A DNA stretch of 64,000 nt from the NCBI GenBank assembly GCA_013178275.1, contig JABLWZ010000013.1:60694-124693 (forward strand), given 5' to 3'. This DNA is from Bacillota bacterium (GTDB lineage Bacteria; Bacillota; Ch66; Ch109). Shown in pieces: positions 26,215-35,412 of the stretch. The notes beneath the pieces were generated by a model. The model was not told the DNA's origin. It made no database searches and saw only the letters and a program-made list of their open reading frames with translations. The position numbers were made by a program, and so were the translations under genes. The stretch's first letter is position 1. Every line of letters begins with the position of its first letter.

Positions 26215-26644
26215 GAAATGATATAAAAAGAAAGCGATAACCCTGCCGGGTTTAGTTTCCTACGATAAGCTTGTGGGTGGCAGGATGTGGTTTGTTCGGT
26301 TCAGAATCTTATCAGGGGGAGCACAGTACAGAGTCCCTAAACTGGCAGAAGAAATCAACCTGCTGTTTTTGGACGGGCTCATCAGACATAGGGAGCAATA
26401 GATGTCCACCATTATGGTTGCATATAATGCTGGAGCGCATCCTTTGCGTTATCCTTCAATTTTAAATGAAAAAGTAGCTCGCCCATGCGTATCGAGCGAG
26501 CTAGTCATGGAGTTAGGAATGCCCGAGATAGATACCGATTTGATTCCGGCCGGAAAGAAGGTAAATGAATTCCAGCCGGATAACAGTCCCTTTTATACCT
26601 ACTCCTCATATAATAGTGTGCAGTATTTAAACGGAGGTGTGGGT
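26215..26644. other. Right edge of the island: no clear gene, inverted repeat and repeat copy 2
   Basis: No convincing coding sequence. A perfect 8-bp inverted repeat TAGCTCGC with GCGAGCTA (26475-26482, 26496-26503) lies 20 bp before the second copy of the 50-bp repeat (26524-26573). The frame of the downstream ATPase is open through here, but family members start at the MKRGRIK position, so this part is treated as leader. Confidence 0.5.
26524..26573 (+). repeat. 50-bp exact direct repeat, copy 2
   Basis: Identical to 22619-22668. Here it follows ATG 26519 with a GGAG site and could be read as an N-terminal extension or short leader reading frame in frame with the downstream ATPase. Confidence 0.8.
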
Positions 26645-27733
26645 ATGAAGCGGGGAAGGATCAAGAACGTTTATCCTGGAGGCAACACGGCGGTAGGTTT
26701 CTACTCGCTTTTCGACTCGGCCCTGGCGGGCATGAAGAGGGTCATCATCATCAAGGGGGGGCCGGGGACGGGCAAGTCGACCCTGATCCGAAACGTCGGC
26801 CTGGCGATGGTGGACCGAGGGTACGATGTGGAGTTTATGAACTGCGCCTCGGACAACGGCTCCCTGGACGGGGTGATAGTCCCGGCGGGCCGGGTGGCGG
26901 TGGTGGACGGGACCGCTCCCCATACCATCGACCCCAAGTACCCCGGAGCGGTCGACGAGATCGTCAACCTCGGCGACCACTGGAATGAGTCCCACCTGAA
27001 GAAGCACCGGCGGGAGATCATCGAGGCTACCAATGAAATCGGCCGCCGCTTCAGCGAGGCCTACGAGAGGTTCGGAGAGGCCCGGGGGATAGAGCGGGAG
27101 TGGGAGGAGATGATTTCACGGTCGATGGACTTCGGGGCAGTGGATCAGATGACCGAGAAGCTGATGGAGGAGGTCTTCCAGATTACCCCCCGGGTGCGGT
27201 ACCTGTTCGCGGGGGCCCTGACCCCGGAGGGTGCGGTCAATTTCATCGAGAACCTGACCGAGGACTGCGAGCGCCGGTTTATTTTAAAAGGGTCTCCCGG
27301 GTGCGGCAAGTCCACCCTGATCAAGCGGGTGGCCGATGCCGCCGTCGCGCGGGGTTACAGCATCGACCTCTTCCACTGCGCCTTCGACCCCAAGAGCCTG
27401 GATATGGTGATCATCCACGGGCTGCGGACAGCGGTGATCGACGGGTCGACGCCCCACGAGTTCGAACCCAAGCGGGCCTGCGACTACGTGATCGACCTGA
27501 TGCAGTACGCGGACATGAAGGTCCTGGAGGGCTACAAGAACGAGATGGTAGAGAGGGAGGCCAGGTTCGCCGCGGTCCTGGAGTCGGGACTGGAGAAGAT
27601 ACAGCAGGCCAAGGAGCTGCACGACCACCTGGAGACCTTCTACATCGAGGCGATGGACTTCAGCGGGGTGGAGGACACTGGCCTGAAGGTGCTGGAGAAG
27701 GTGCTGGACGCGGTGCACGAATCGGAGGTTTGA
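26645..27733 (+). CDS. Double P-loop ATPase of the PRK06851 type
   Basis: A 362-residue cytoplasmic protein with two copies of an ATPase-like fold. The first Walker A is GGPGTGKS (38-45) and the second GSPGCGKS (about 216-223). Each half also has a matched VDG(T/S)xPH segment, indicating an internal duplication. ATG 26645 follows GGAGGTGTGGG and the N-terminus MKRGRIKNVYPGGNT is typical. This conserved Firmicutes family has no established role. GC-rich codon use returns here, marking the end of the island. Confidence 0.8.
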   Translation: MKRGRIKNVYPGGNTAVGFYSLFDSALAGMKRVIIIKGGPGTGKSTLIRNVGLAMVDRGYDVEFMNCASDNGSLDGVIVPAGRVAVVDGTAPHTIDPKYPGAVDEIVNLGDHWNESHLKKHRREIIEATNEIGRRFSEAYERFGEARGIEREWEEMISRSMDFGAVDQMTEKLMEEVFQITPRVRYLFAGALTPEGAVNFIENLTEDCERRFILKGSPGCGKSTLIKRVADAAVARGYSIDLFHCAFDPKSLDMVIIHGLRTAVIDGSTPHEFEPKRACDYVIDLMQYADMKVLEGYKNEMVEREARFAAVLESGLEKIQQAKELHDHLETFYIEAMDFSGVEDTGLKVLEKVLDAVHESEV

Positions 27734-27798
27734 CGGCGGGCGAGAAACCATACATTATCAGGTAATGGCCAGCTCATTAAGGGGCTGGCCGATGCTTT

Positions 27799-28302
27799 CT
27801 AATCGTATTTCTCGGTATACTGCCGAGCAAATCTGAATACCATCAGATTTAAAACAAAAACCAGGATATAAACCAGGAACGAGTATAGCAGCCGCCAGCC
27901 GGTGTAAGTGAAGACGTGAAAGAACCTGACCGATATCCATTCCATCCCGGTGGTGACCAGCGCCCCGGCCAGGATATACCCCGCCAGCCGCCACCCCCGA
28001 TAACCCAGCCAGTGATAAATGTAATTGATGAAGTAGCCGAAGGCCGGGTACGGTACCAGGTAGAGCAGCAGGTCAAAGTACTCGTATTTGATGGTGTCGT
28101 TGTAATAATAGTAGTCCAGCGGCGGTTTGCCGATGATGAAATCGGTCATCTGCCCCAAGAACAGGTTGAACAGGCAGATGGTAAGGATGGTCGTCAGGGA
28201 GAAACGCCGGGGCAGCCAAAAGACAGCCAGCCAGAACAGGATGCCGGTCGCTATGATGAACCACTCGTTCGCGTCGAATCTCACCGGCGGGTACATTATC
28301 AT
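27799..28302 (-). CDS. CBO0543-type integral membrane protein
   Basis: A 167-residue protein with about five hydrophobic segments, many Tyr/Trp/Phe residues and a polar loop YYYYNDTIKYEYFD. It resembles the uncharacterised CBO0543 family of Clostridia. ATG 28302 has an AAGGAGAGG site. Its start overlaps the end of the upstream membrane gene by 4 bp, so the two form an operon. No catalytic residues were recognised. Confidence 0.7.
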   Translation of the reverse strand: MIMYPPVRFDANEWFIIATGILFWLAVFWLPRRFSLTTILTICLFNLFLGQMTDFIIGKPPLDYYYYNDTIKYEYFDLLLYLVPYPAFGYFINYIYHWLGYRGWRLAGYILAGALVTTGMEWISVRFFHVFTYTGWRLLYSFLVYILVFVLNLMVFRFARQYTEKYD

Positions 28303-28784
28303 GCTGTTATCCTCTCCTTTCGGAGCAGGTTCCGGTAGCCGGCCATGAAGAGCAGCGCCAGTGAAAGCAGGACCAGGTGCCGAACCTCACCATGGATTAT
28401 CGACCAGTGGTTGACCTTGATATAACCAGCCCATCCGTGAAAGAAATCGGCGCCGACCAGCAGCAGTTGAAACGGAATAACCAGTAAGAACTTATACCGG
28501 AGCCTGATCCGCCGGGAACCCAAAAAAGACAGCAGCCACAGGTTGACGATCGGGTAGAAGGAGAGGCCCATCAGTTTTATAGGGATCATCACCGCCACAC
28601 CGTCCGTCATCTCGAAGAGATGCAGGTTGAGGGTGAGTATGGTAAAGGACTGCTGCAGCAGCGTGGTGTAGAACAGGTAGCAGGCGAAGATTTCCAGCGG
28701 GTGAAGTCTCTGCCTGAGGAAGAAGACAGAACCCCAGGATAATAAGCAGACGAAAATTATCGAAACCAGCATCAGGGTTTTCAC
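28299..28784 (-). CDS. Integral membrane protein, partner of the CBO0543-type gene
   Basis: A 161-residue protein with about five membrane segments, ending in a basic tail. Length and layout resemble the CBO0543-like neighbour, and the order fits a paralogous pair. Overlap with the next gene indicates co-transcription. Function unknown. Confidence 0.65.
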   Translation of the reverse strand: MKTLMLVSIIFVCLLSWGSVFFLRQRLHPLEIFACYLFYTTLLQQSFTILTLNLHLFEMTDGVAVMIPIKLMGLSFYPIVNLWLLSFLGSRRIRLRYKFLLVIPFQLLLVGADFFHGWAGYIKVNHWSIIHGEVRHLVLLSLALLFMAGYRNLLRKERITA

Positions 28785-28869
28785 TGTCGCGAGGCGCTCC
28801 TTCGACTGTTCTTCAACACTATCAGGTTGTGTTATTGGCTGCTTTTTAATCCAGCTAATTGTTGCATGC

Positions 28870-28938
28870 CGAACAAAAGTTCTGGTAAAATTAGTTCGGG
28901 TAACGGCGTGTTGACAATTGACGATAGTGGGATAGAAT
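28870..28938 (+). promoter_or_regulatory. Candidate LexA (SOS) box and uvrB promoter
   Basis: CGAAC-AAAA-GTTCT (28870-28883) fits the Gram-positive LexA/DinR pattern GAAC-N4-GTTC. It lies about 28 bp upstream of a promoter with TTGACA (28911-28916), a 16-nt spacer and TAGAAT (28933-28938). uvrB is a classical SOS gene in Firmicutes, so damage induction is likely. The box is further upstream than in many LexA targets. Confidence 0.65.
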
Positions 28939-29014
28939 TTAGGTGCGGCCCGGTTTGGAGGCCAGGAGGCAGGAAAACCGGCCGTTTATACAGCGCTAGA
29001 GAAGGGAGTCCGAC

Positions 29015-31171
29015 ATGGCTGAGGGTCGGTTTGTGGTCAAATCAGAATACGAGCCCCGGGGCGATCAGCCGCAGGCCATCGTCTCGCTGGTGGAGGGTCT
29101 GAACCAGGGGCTGAAGCACCAGACCCTGCTGGGGGTGACGGGTTCCGGCAAGACTTACACCATGGCCAAGGTGATCGAGCAGGTGCAGCGGCCTACCCTG
29201 GTGATCGCGCACAACAAGACCCTGGCCGGCCAGCTCTGCGCCGAGTTCAAGGAGTTCTTTCCCGAAAACGCGGTCGAGTACTTCGTGAGCTACTACGACT
29301 ACTACCAGCCGGAGGCTTACGTGCCTCAGACGGATACCTATATCGAGAAGGATTCTTCCATCAACGACGAGATAGACAAGCTGCGCCACTCGGCCACCGC
29401 GGCCCTGCTGGAGCGCCGCGACGTGATCATCGTGGCCAGCGTCTCCTGCATCTACGGCCTGGGCTCTCCCGAGGACTACTACTACCTGATGCTGTCGCTT
29501 AGGGAAGGGATGAGCTGCGACCGCGACCAGGTGCTGCGCAAGCTGGTGGACATCCAGTACAGCCGAAACGACGCGGTTCTGGAGCGGGGCAACTTCCGGG
29601 TCCGGGGCGACATCCTGGAGGTCTTCCCCGCCTCGTACGGGGAGAAGGCCATCCGGGTGGAGTTCTTCGGGGACGAGATCGAGCGGATAGTGGAGTTCGA
29701 CACCCTGACGGGCGAGATACTGGGGATGCGCAGTCACGTATCGATCTTCCCCGCCAGCCACTACGTCACCACCTACGAGAAGGTGACCCGGGCCCTGGAG
29801 ACCATCGAGGCTGAGCTGGAGGAACGCCTGGCGGCGCTGCGGCAGGCGAACAAGCTCCTGGAGGCCCAGCGCCTGGAGCAGCGGACCCGCAACGACCTGG
29901 AGATGATGCGGGTGGTGGGTTTCTGCTCGGGGATCGAGAACTACTCGCGCCACCTGACCGGCAGAAGGCCGGGGGAGGCGCCGTTCACCCTGCTGGACTT
30001 TTTCCCCGAGGATTTCCTGCTGTTCGTGGACGAATCGCACATGACCATACCCCAGGTCGGGGGGATGTACGAGGGCGACTACTCCCGCAAATCGACGCTG
30101 GTCGACTTCGGGTTCCGGCTGCCCTCGGCGGTGGACAACCGGCCGCTCAAGTTCGCCGAGTTCGAGGGCAAGGTGGGGCAGCGGGTCTACGTCAGCGCCA
30201 CCCCCGGCCCCTACGAGATAAAGCACAGCCAAAAGGTGGTGGAGCAGGTCATCCGTCCCACCGGGCTGATCGACCCGGAGGTGGAGGTAAGGCCGGTCAA
30301 GGGTCAGATCGACGACCTGGTGGGAGAGATACGGTCGCGGGTGGGCCGCTCCGAGCGGGTGCTGATCACCACCCTGACCAAGAAGATGTCGGAGGACCTG
30401 ACCACCTACCTGCAGGAGCTGGACTTCCGGGTGCGCTACCTGCACTCGGACATCGACACCCTGGAGCGGATGATCATCCTGCGCGACCTGCGGCTGGGGG
30501 TGTTCGACGTGCTGGTGGGCATCAACCTGCTGCGTGAGGGTCTCGACCTCCCCGAGGTGTCGCTGGTGGCGATCCTGGACGCCGACAAGGAGGGTTTCCT
30601 GCGCTCGGAACGGTCCCTGATCCAGACCATCGGCCGGGCGGCCCGCAACGTGGAGGGCAAGGTACTGATGTACGCCGACGCGATGACCAACTCGATGCGG
30701 CGGGCCCTGGACGAGACCAACCGGCGCCGCCGGCTGCAGATGGAGTACAACCAGGAGTGGGGGATAACCCCGGCCTCGGTCCAGAAGGCGGTGCGGGAGG
30801 TTCTGGAGGCGACCCGGGCGGCGGAACCCGCCCCGCGCATGAAAGCCCTGGACCGGGTGGCCGAGATGCGGGTCAAGTACCGCGCGGGGGGACGCCGGCC
30901 GGGGATGGTGGCCCTGCCCGAGCTGCCCGAACTGATCCGGGAACTGGAGAACGAGATGCGGGAGGCCGCCCGTCGGATGGAGTTCGAACAGGCGGCGGAG
31001 ATACGCGACCTGATCATCGAACTGAGGGGGCAGCGGCCAAAGGAAGCGCCGCTCCCCGGCCAGTCCTGGTCGCCGGTACTGGGAGACGGAAACGGCAGGA
31101 AGACCCGGCCCAAAGCTCAGAAATCCGGGACCGGCGGAAAGGTCCGAGGCCGGGGGCGACCGAACCGGTAA
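29015..31171 (+). CDS. uvrB: Excinuclease ABC subunit UvrB
   Basis: A 718-residue DNA helicase-like repair protein that verifies damage and loads UvrC. Visible are Walker [10 protein letters not shown] (about 42-50), the [15 protein letters not shown] beta-hairpin region that probes DNA, the DExx-type box LLFVDESH, the helicase motif [18 protein letters not shown], and a C-terminal UVR domain ([19 protein letters not shown]) that binds UvrC. A basic tail of about 45 residues follows and is longer than usual. ATG 29015 has a GAAGGGAG site. uvrA follows 76 bp later. Confidence 0.97.
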   Translation: MAEGRFVVKSEYEPRGDQPQAIVSLVEGLNQGLKHQTLLGVTGSGKTYTMAKVIEQVQRPTLVIAHNKTLAGQLCAEFKEFFPENAVEYFVSYYDYYQPEAYVPQTDTYIEKDSSINDEIDKLRHSATAALLERRDVIIVASVSCIYGLGSPEDYYYLMLSLREGMSCDRDQVLRKLVDIQYSRNDAVLERGNFRVRGDILEVFPASYGEKAIRVEFFGDEIERIVEFDTLTGEILGMRSHVSIFPASHYVTTYEKVTRALETIEAELEERLAALRQANKLLEAQRLEQRTRNDLEMMRVVGFCSGIENYSRHLTGRRPGEAPFTLLDFFPEDFLLFVDESHMTIPQVGGMYEGDYSRKSTLVDFGFRLPSAVDNRPLKFAEFEGKVGQRVYVSATPGPYEIKHSQKVVEQVIRPTGLIDPEVEVRPVKGQIDDLVGEIRSRVGRSERVLITTLTKKMSEDLTTYLQELDFRVRYLHSDIDTLERMIILRDLRLGVFDVLVGINLLREGLDLPEVSLVAILDADKEGFLRSERSLIQTIGRAARNVEGKVLMYADAMTNSMRRALDETNRRRRLQMEYNQEWGITPASVQKAVREVLEATRAAEPAPRMKALDRVAEMRVKYRAGGRRPGMVALPELPELIRELENEMREAARRMEFEQAAEIRDLIIELRGQRPKEAPLPGQSWSPVLGDGNGRKTRPKAQKSGTGGKVRGRGRPNR

Positions 31172-31203
31172 GTAGACGCGATATATCGATGTAACCATAT
31201 TTA

Positions 31204-31212
31204 TGTTATAAT
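31204..31212 (+). promoter_or_regulatory. Extended -10 promoter element before uvrA
   Basis: TGT-TATAAT is an extended -10 element (TGnTATAAT) about 36 nt before the uvrA ATG. No good -35 is seen. It may give uvrA expression independent of uvrB. Confidence 0.5.
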
Positions 31213-31247
31213 AGTTTTAAAAATCTTTGAGAAAGGGTTCTATACTG

Positions 31248-34130
31248 ATGTCCCAAGAAAAAATCGTGATCAAGGGAGCGCGGCAGCATAACCTGAAAAA
31301 CATCGATCTGGAGATGCCCCGGGGCGAACTGGTGGTGATTACCGGGCTCTCGGGCTCGGGGAAGTCTTCCCTGGCCTTCGACACCATCTACGCGGAAGGG
31401 CAGCGGCGCTACGTGGAGTCCCTGTCCGCTTACGCCCGCCAGTTCCTGGGCCAGATGGACAAGCCGGACGTCGACAGCATCGACGGGCTGTCGCCCGCCA
31501 TCTCCATAGACCAGAAGACCACCAGCCGCAACCCGCGTTCCACGGTAGGGACGGTGACCGAGGTACACGACTACCTGCGGCTGCTGTTCGCCCGGATCGG
31601 CCGCCCCCACTGCTACCAGTGCGGCAAGCCGATCAGCCAGCAGACCGTGGACCAGATGGTGGACCAGCTGCTGCAGTACCCCGAGCGGACCCGCCTCCAG
31701 GTGATGGCGCCGCTGGTGCGGGGGCGCAAGGGGGAACACCAGAAGGTGCTGGAAGACGCCCGCAAGGCGGGCTACATCCGGGTGCGGGTCGACGGAGAGG
31801 TCGTTGAACTCAGCGAGACCATCAAGCTGGAAAAGAACAAGAAGCACACCATCGAGGTGGTGGTGGACCGCCTGGTGGCCCGGGCCGACCAGCGGCAGCG
31901 GCTGGCCGACTCGCTGGAGACCGCCCTGAAGCTGGCGGAGGGCCTGGTGGTAATCGAGGTGATACCGGCCGCCGGGGCCGAACCCACGGCCGGCGAGAAG
32001 CAGGAACTGCTCTTCTCCCAGAACTTCGCCTGTCCCGACTGCAACATCAGCCTGGAGGAGATAACCCCCCGGATGTTCTCCTTCAACAACCCCTACGGGG
32101 CCTGCCCCGAGTGCACCGGCCTCGGGGTAAAGATGGAGATCGACCCCGCCATGGTGGTGCCTGACCCGAGCAAGAGCATCAACGACAACGCCCTGGCCCC
32201 CTGGTCCAACAACTACTCGGGGTATTACTACCAGCTGCTGAGTTCGGTGGCCAAGCACTTCGGTTTCCAGCTGGACGTCCCGTTCCGGGACTTGAAGCCC
32301 GAGCACCAGGACATCGTGCTGTACGGCTCGGGGGACGAGAGGATAAAGTTCCACTACAGCAACGCCAACGGCGACCGCTCTATCTACAGCGGTTCCTGGG
32401 AGGGCGTGGTCAACAACCTCTCCCGGCGCTACCGGGAGACCCAGTCGCCGATGATGCGGTCCGAGATCGAGCGCTACATGAGCACCAACCCCTGCCAGAA
32501 GTGCCACGGGGCGCGCCTGCGGCCCGAGAGCCTGGCGGTGAAGATCGGGGGCCGGAGCATCTACGAGGTCAGCCACCAGTCGGTGGTGGAGATAGGCAGC
32601 TTCCTGGACCGGGTGGACCTGACCGAGCGCGAGAAGACCATCGCTTACCAGGTCCTGAAGGAGATACGGGAGCGGCTGGGGTTTATGATCAACGTGGGCC
32701 TGGACTACCTGACCCTGGACCGGGCGGCCTCCACCCTGTCCGGCGGGGAGGCCCAGCGGATACGGCTGGCCACCCAGATCGGGTCCAGCCTGGTAGGGGT
32801 GCTGTATATACTGGACGAGCCCAGCATCGGCCTGCACCAGCGGGACAACGCCCGGCTGATAGCCACCCTGAAGCGGCTGCGCGACCTGGGCAACACCCTG
32901 ATCGTGGTCGAGCACGACGAAGACACCATCCGCGAGGCGGATCACATAATCGACATGGGACCGGGCGCCGGGGCCGCCGGGGGCCGCGTGGTGGCCCAGG
33001 GGCGGCTCGCGGACATCGTCCGGGTACCCGAGTCCATCACCGGCCAGTACTTCTCCGGGGTGAGGGACATCCCGCTGCCCGCCGAGCGGAGGCCCGGCAA
33101 CGGCAAGGCCCTGGAGATCATCGGGGCCCGGGAGAACAACCTGAAAGGCATCGACGTGCGCATCCCGCTGGGGGTGTTCACCTGCGTCACAGGGGTATCG
33201 GGGTCGGGCAAGAGCACCCTGATCAACGAGATACTGTACAAGCGGCTGGCGGCCGCGCTGCACGGGGCCAACACCCGGCCCGGCCAGCACGACGAGGTCC
33301 GGGGGCTGGAGCACCTGGACAAGGTGATAGACATCGACCAGTCCCCGATCGGGCGCACCCCGCGATCCAACCCCGCGACCTACACCGGGGTGTTCGACGG
33401 CATTCGCGAGCTGTTCAGCCAGGTCCCCGACTCCAAGGTTCGAGGGTACAAACCGGGGCGCTTCAGCTTCAACGTCAGGGGAGGCCGCTGCGAGGCCTGC
33501 CGCGGGGACGGGATAATCAAGATCGAGATGCACTTCCTGCCCGACGTCTACGTGCCCTGCGAGGTCTGCAAGGGCAAGCGGTACAACCGGGAGACCCTGG
33601 AGGTTCGCTTCAAGGGGAAGAACATCGCGCAGGTGCTGGACATGACGGTGGACGAGGCGGCGGAGTTCTTTCAGCACTTCCCCAAGATTCACCGCAAGCT
33701 CAGCACCCTGCAGGACGTTGGCCTGGGATACATCCGGCTGGGCCAGCCCGCCACCACCCTCTCGGGAGGGGAGGCGCAGCGGGTCAAGCTGGCCACCGAA
33801 CTTTCACGCCGCACCAACGGTAAGACCGTCTACCTGCTGGACGAACCGACCACCGGCCTGCACAAGGCCGACGTGCAGCACCTGCTGGACGTGCTGCACC
33901 GATTGGTGGAGGCGGGCGACACCGTGGTGGTGATCGAGCACAACCTGGACGTAGTCAAGTCGGCCGACCATATCATCGACCTAGGCCCCGAGGGCGGGGA
34001 GCGCGGCGGTCAGGTGGTAGCCGCCGGCACCCCCGAGCAGGTGGCGGGCGTGCCGCAGTCCTACACCGGGCATTTCCTGAGGGAACTGCTGCGGAGTTAC
34101 GGCCGGCTGGAAGATGTGGTAAACTGTTGA
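31248..34130 (+). CDS. uvrA: Excinuclease ABC subunit UvrA
   Basis: A 960-residue ABC-type ATPase that finds bulky DNA lesions with UvrB. Two nucleotide-binding domains are seen: Walker [10 protein letters not shown] (about 31-39) with signature LSGGEAQRI, and a second Walker [10 protein letters not shown] (about 651) with LSGGEAQRV. Zinc-finger cysteine pairs include CYQC, CPDC, CPEC, CQKC, CEAC and CEVC. ATG 31248 is chosen ([17 protein letters not shown], the usual start), while an upstream in-frame start would add seven residues. Confidence 0.97.
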   Translation: MSQEKIVIKGARQHNLKNIDLEMPRGELVVITGLSGSGKSSLAFDTIYAEGQRRYVESLSAYARQFLGQMDKPDVDSIDGLSPAISIDQKTTSRNPRSTVGTVTEVHDYLRLLFARIGRPHCYQCGKPISQQTVDQMVDQLLQYPERTRLQVMAPLVRGRKGEHQKVLEDARKAGYIRVRVDGEVVELSETIKLEKNKKHTIEVVVDRLVARADQRQRLADSLETALKLAEGLVVIEVIPAAGAEPTAGEKQELLFSQNFACPDCNISLEEITPRMFSFNNPYGACPECTGLGVKMEIDPAMVVPDPSKSINDNALAPWSNNYSGYYYQLLSSVAKHFGFQLDVPFRDLKPEHQDIVLYGSGDERIKFHYSNANGDRSIYSGSWEGVVNNLSRRYRETQSPMMRSEIERYMSTNPCQKCHGARLRPESLAVKIGGRSIYEVSHQSVVEIGSFLDRVDLTEREKTIAYQVLKEIRERLGFMINVGLDYLTLDRAASTLSGGEAQRIRLATQIGSSLVGVLYILDEPSIGLHQRDNARLIATLKRLRDLGNTLIVVEHDEDTIREADHIIDMGPGAGAAGGRVVAQGRLADIVRVPESITGQYFSGVRDIPLPAERRPGNGKALEIIGARENNLKGIDVRIPLGVFTCVTGVSGSGKSTLINEILYKRLAAALHGANTRPGQHDEVRGLEHLDKVIDIDQSPIGRTPRSNPATYTGVFDGIRELFSQVPDSKVRGYKPGRFSFNVRGGRCEACRGDGIIKIEMHFLPDVYVPCEVCKGKRYNRETLEVRFKGKNIAQVLDMTVDEAAEFFQHFPKIHRKLSTLQDVGLGYIRLGQPATTLSGGEAQRVKLATELSRRTNGKTVYLLDEPTTGLHKADVQHLLDVLHRLVEAGDTVVVIEHNLDVVKSADHIIDLGPEGGERGGQVVAAGTPEQVAGVPQSYTGHFLRELLRSYGRLEDVVNC

Positions 34131-34170
34131 TAATACATTGCATAAATATTAGTTTGAGAGGTGTTGGCCC

Positions 34171-34803
34171 ATGGAGAAAACAGTCGACGCCCGAGGCCTG
34201 GCCTGTCCCCGGCCGGTGGTGCTGACCAAGAAGGTGCTGGATGAAGGGGAAGCGGAGAGCGTGCTCACTATAGTCGACAACCCCACCGCGGTGGAGAACG
34301 TCAGCCGGCTCGTCAGGAGCCTGGGCTGTGACTTCCAGGTGGAGGAAAAAGAGGGGGTGTACCACATCCGTATCAGCAGACCGACCTCGGGAATAGGCAA
34401 GCCCGGACCCGCCGAAGGGTTGAACCTGACGGGGGTGTCGGAGCAGCTCATGGAAAACGTCCCCGGCAGCCTGGTGTTCATGGTGGTCAGCAACCGGTTC
34501 GGCAAGGGCGAGGACGAACTCGGACGGGTGCTGATGAAGAGCTTCTTCTTCACCCTGACCCAGCTGGACGTCAGCATAAAGAGCATCATCTTCATCAACA
34601 GCGGGGTGTTCCTGTCCACCGAGGGCTCCGAGGTGGCGGGGAGCCTGGCGGAGCTGGAGGCGGCCGGGGTCGAGGTGCTGTCCTGCGGGACCTGCCTGGA
34701 CTACTACGGCCTAAAAGAAAAACTCCTGGTCGGCCGGGTCAGCAACATGTACACCATCATGGAAACCGTGAGCGCGGCGGGCAAGGCGATAACGGTGGGG
34801 TGA
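34171..34803 (+). CDS. yedF: Sulfurtransferase-like selenium metabolism protein YedF
   Basis: A 210-residue fusion. The N-terminal TusA/SirA-like domain (1-72) has the ARGLACPRPV motif with the sulfur-carrier Cys. The C-terminal DsrE-like domain (about 95-210) has Cys residues in a VLSCGTCLDYYG segment. This architecture is called YedF and is found near selenium metabolism genes in anaerobes, probably carrying sulfur or selenium persulfides. No selenium genes adjoin it here; it sits between uvrA and uvrC. Confidence 0.88.
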   Translation: MEKTVDARGLACPRPVVLTKKVLDEGEAESVLTIVDNPTAVENVSRLVRSLGCDFQVEEKEGVYHIRISRPTSGIGKPGPAEGLNLTGVSEQLMENVPGSLVFMVVSNRFGKGEDELGRVLMKSFFFTLTQLDVSIKSIIFINSGVFLSTEGSEVAGSLAELEAAGVEVLSCGTCLDYYGLKEKLLVGRVSNMYTIMETVSAAGKAITVG

Positions 34804-35412
34804 GACCGAATCAATGGTTTATGTTCAAGGGAGTCGCTTTATCAGCGGTTCAAATTCCTTCTTTATTTTCAAGAATGACATGGAGTATTCTTGTTCTGTT
34901 CCGTCTTCGCAACCCCAGCGGCCCATGCAACATTCCAAACAGCTCTTACCCTCACAATAATCCCCCGCGAAAGGCCCCTTTTTCTAGGGGAACTACAAGC
35001 TGCTCCGTCCAGAATCGGGTACCCTTTCGAAACGCACCTCCTGTACTAACCGAACAGCGATTGAAACATCATTCAATCGCTGTTCGGGGCGAAAGGCTCG
35101 CTGACATCCATGTCTGCTCGCTCCGATTCTGTACTCCGACGATCGCTTAGTTCCCCTACGAAAGTTAGCCGTTGTCGCGTGGTCTTAATGTTCAGCGGCT
35201 GTATGTCAAGTGCAGGACACGCCGCTGGAACCCACCTGGTAAAGCTGACCAGTAGCACCATAGGGGTTGTTGGTTTAGCCAAACCAACCCCACCAGGAAT
35301 GAGCAGAGGTACATGGCGAAGAAAAGGGTCATGAAACCTTTTGCCGCCTGCCGGCAGGACCTGTCTGGACAATAGAGGCTGGTTTTGCTACCCTAATCTC
35401 GGAGGGAGAAAA
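34804..35412. other. 600-bp gap rich in inverted repeats, no convincing gene
   Basis: Open frames here have poor codon character. The DNA is rich in perfect inverted repeats: a 14-bp stem GAACAGCGATTGAA with TTCAATCGCTGTTC (35052-35065, 35072-35085), CAGCGGC with GCCGCTG (35193-35199, 35221-35227), GTTGGTTT-AGCC-AAACCAAC near 35269-35288, and the palindrome CCTGCCGGCAGG (35348-35359). It looks like a structured RNA gene or a decayed mobile element. No known RNA family was recognised. Confidence 0.5.

Noticed and set aside
26402..26644. N-terminal extension of the double P-loop ATPase
   Set aside because: The family starts at MKRGRIK, a strong GGAGGTG site precedes ATG 26645, and the upstream codons are AT-rich and unlike the rest.
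29042..33692. Very long open frames on the minus strand opposite uvrB and uvrA
   Set aside because: They mirror the sense genes in GC-rich DNA, encode low-complexity His/Gln/Val-rich products without motifs and lack ribosome-binding sites.
34800..35372. Open frames of about 75-115 codons on both strands
   Set aside because: They overlap each other and the inverted repeats, show poor codon use and no recognisable protein features.
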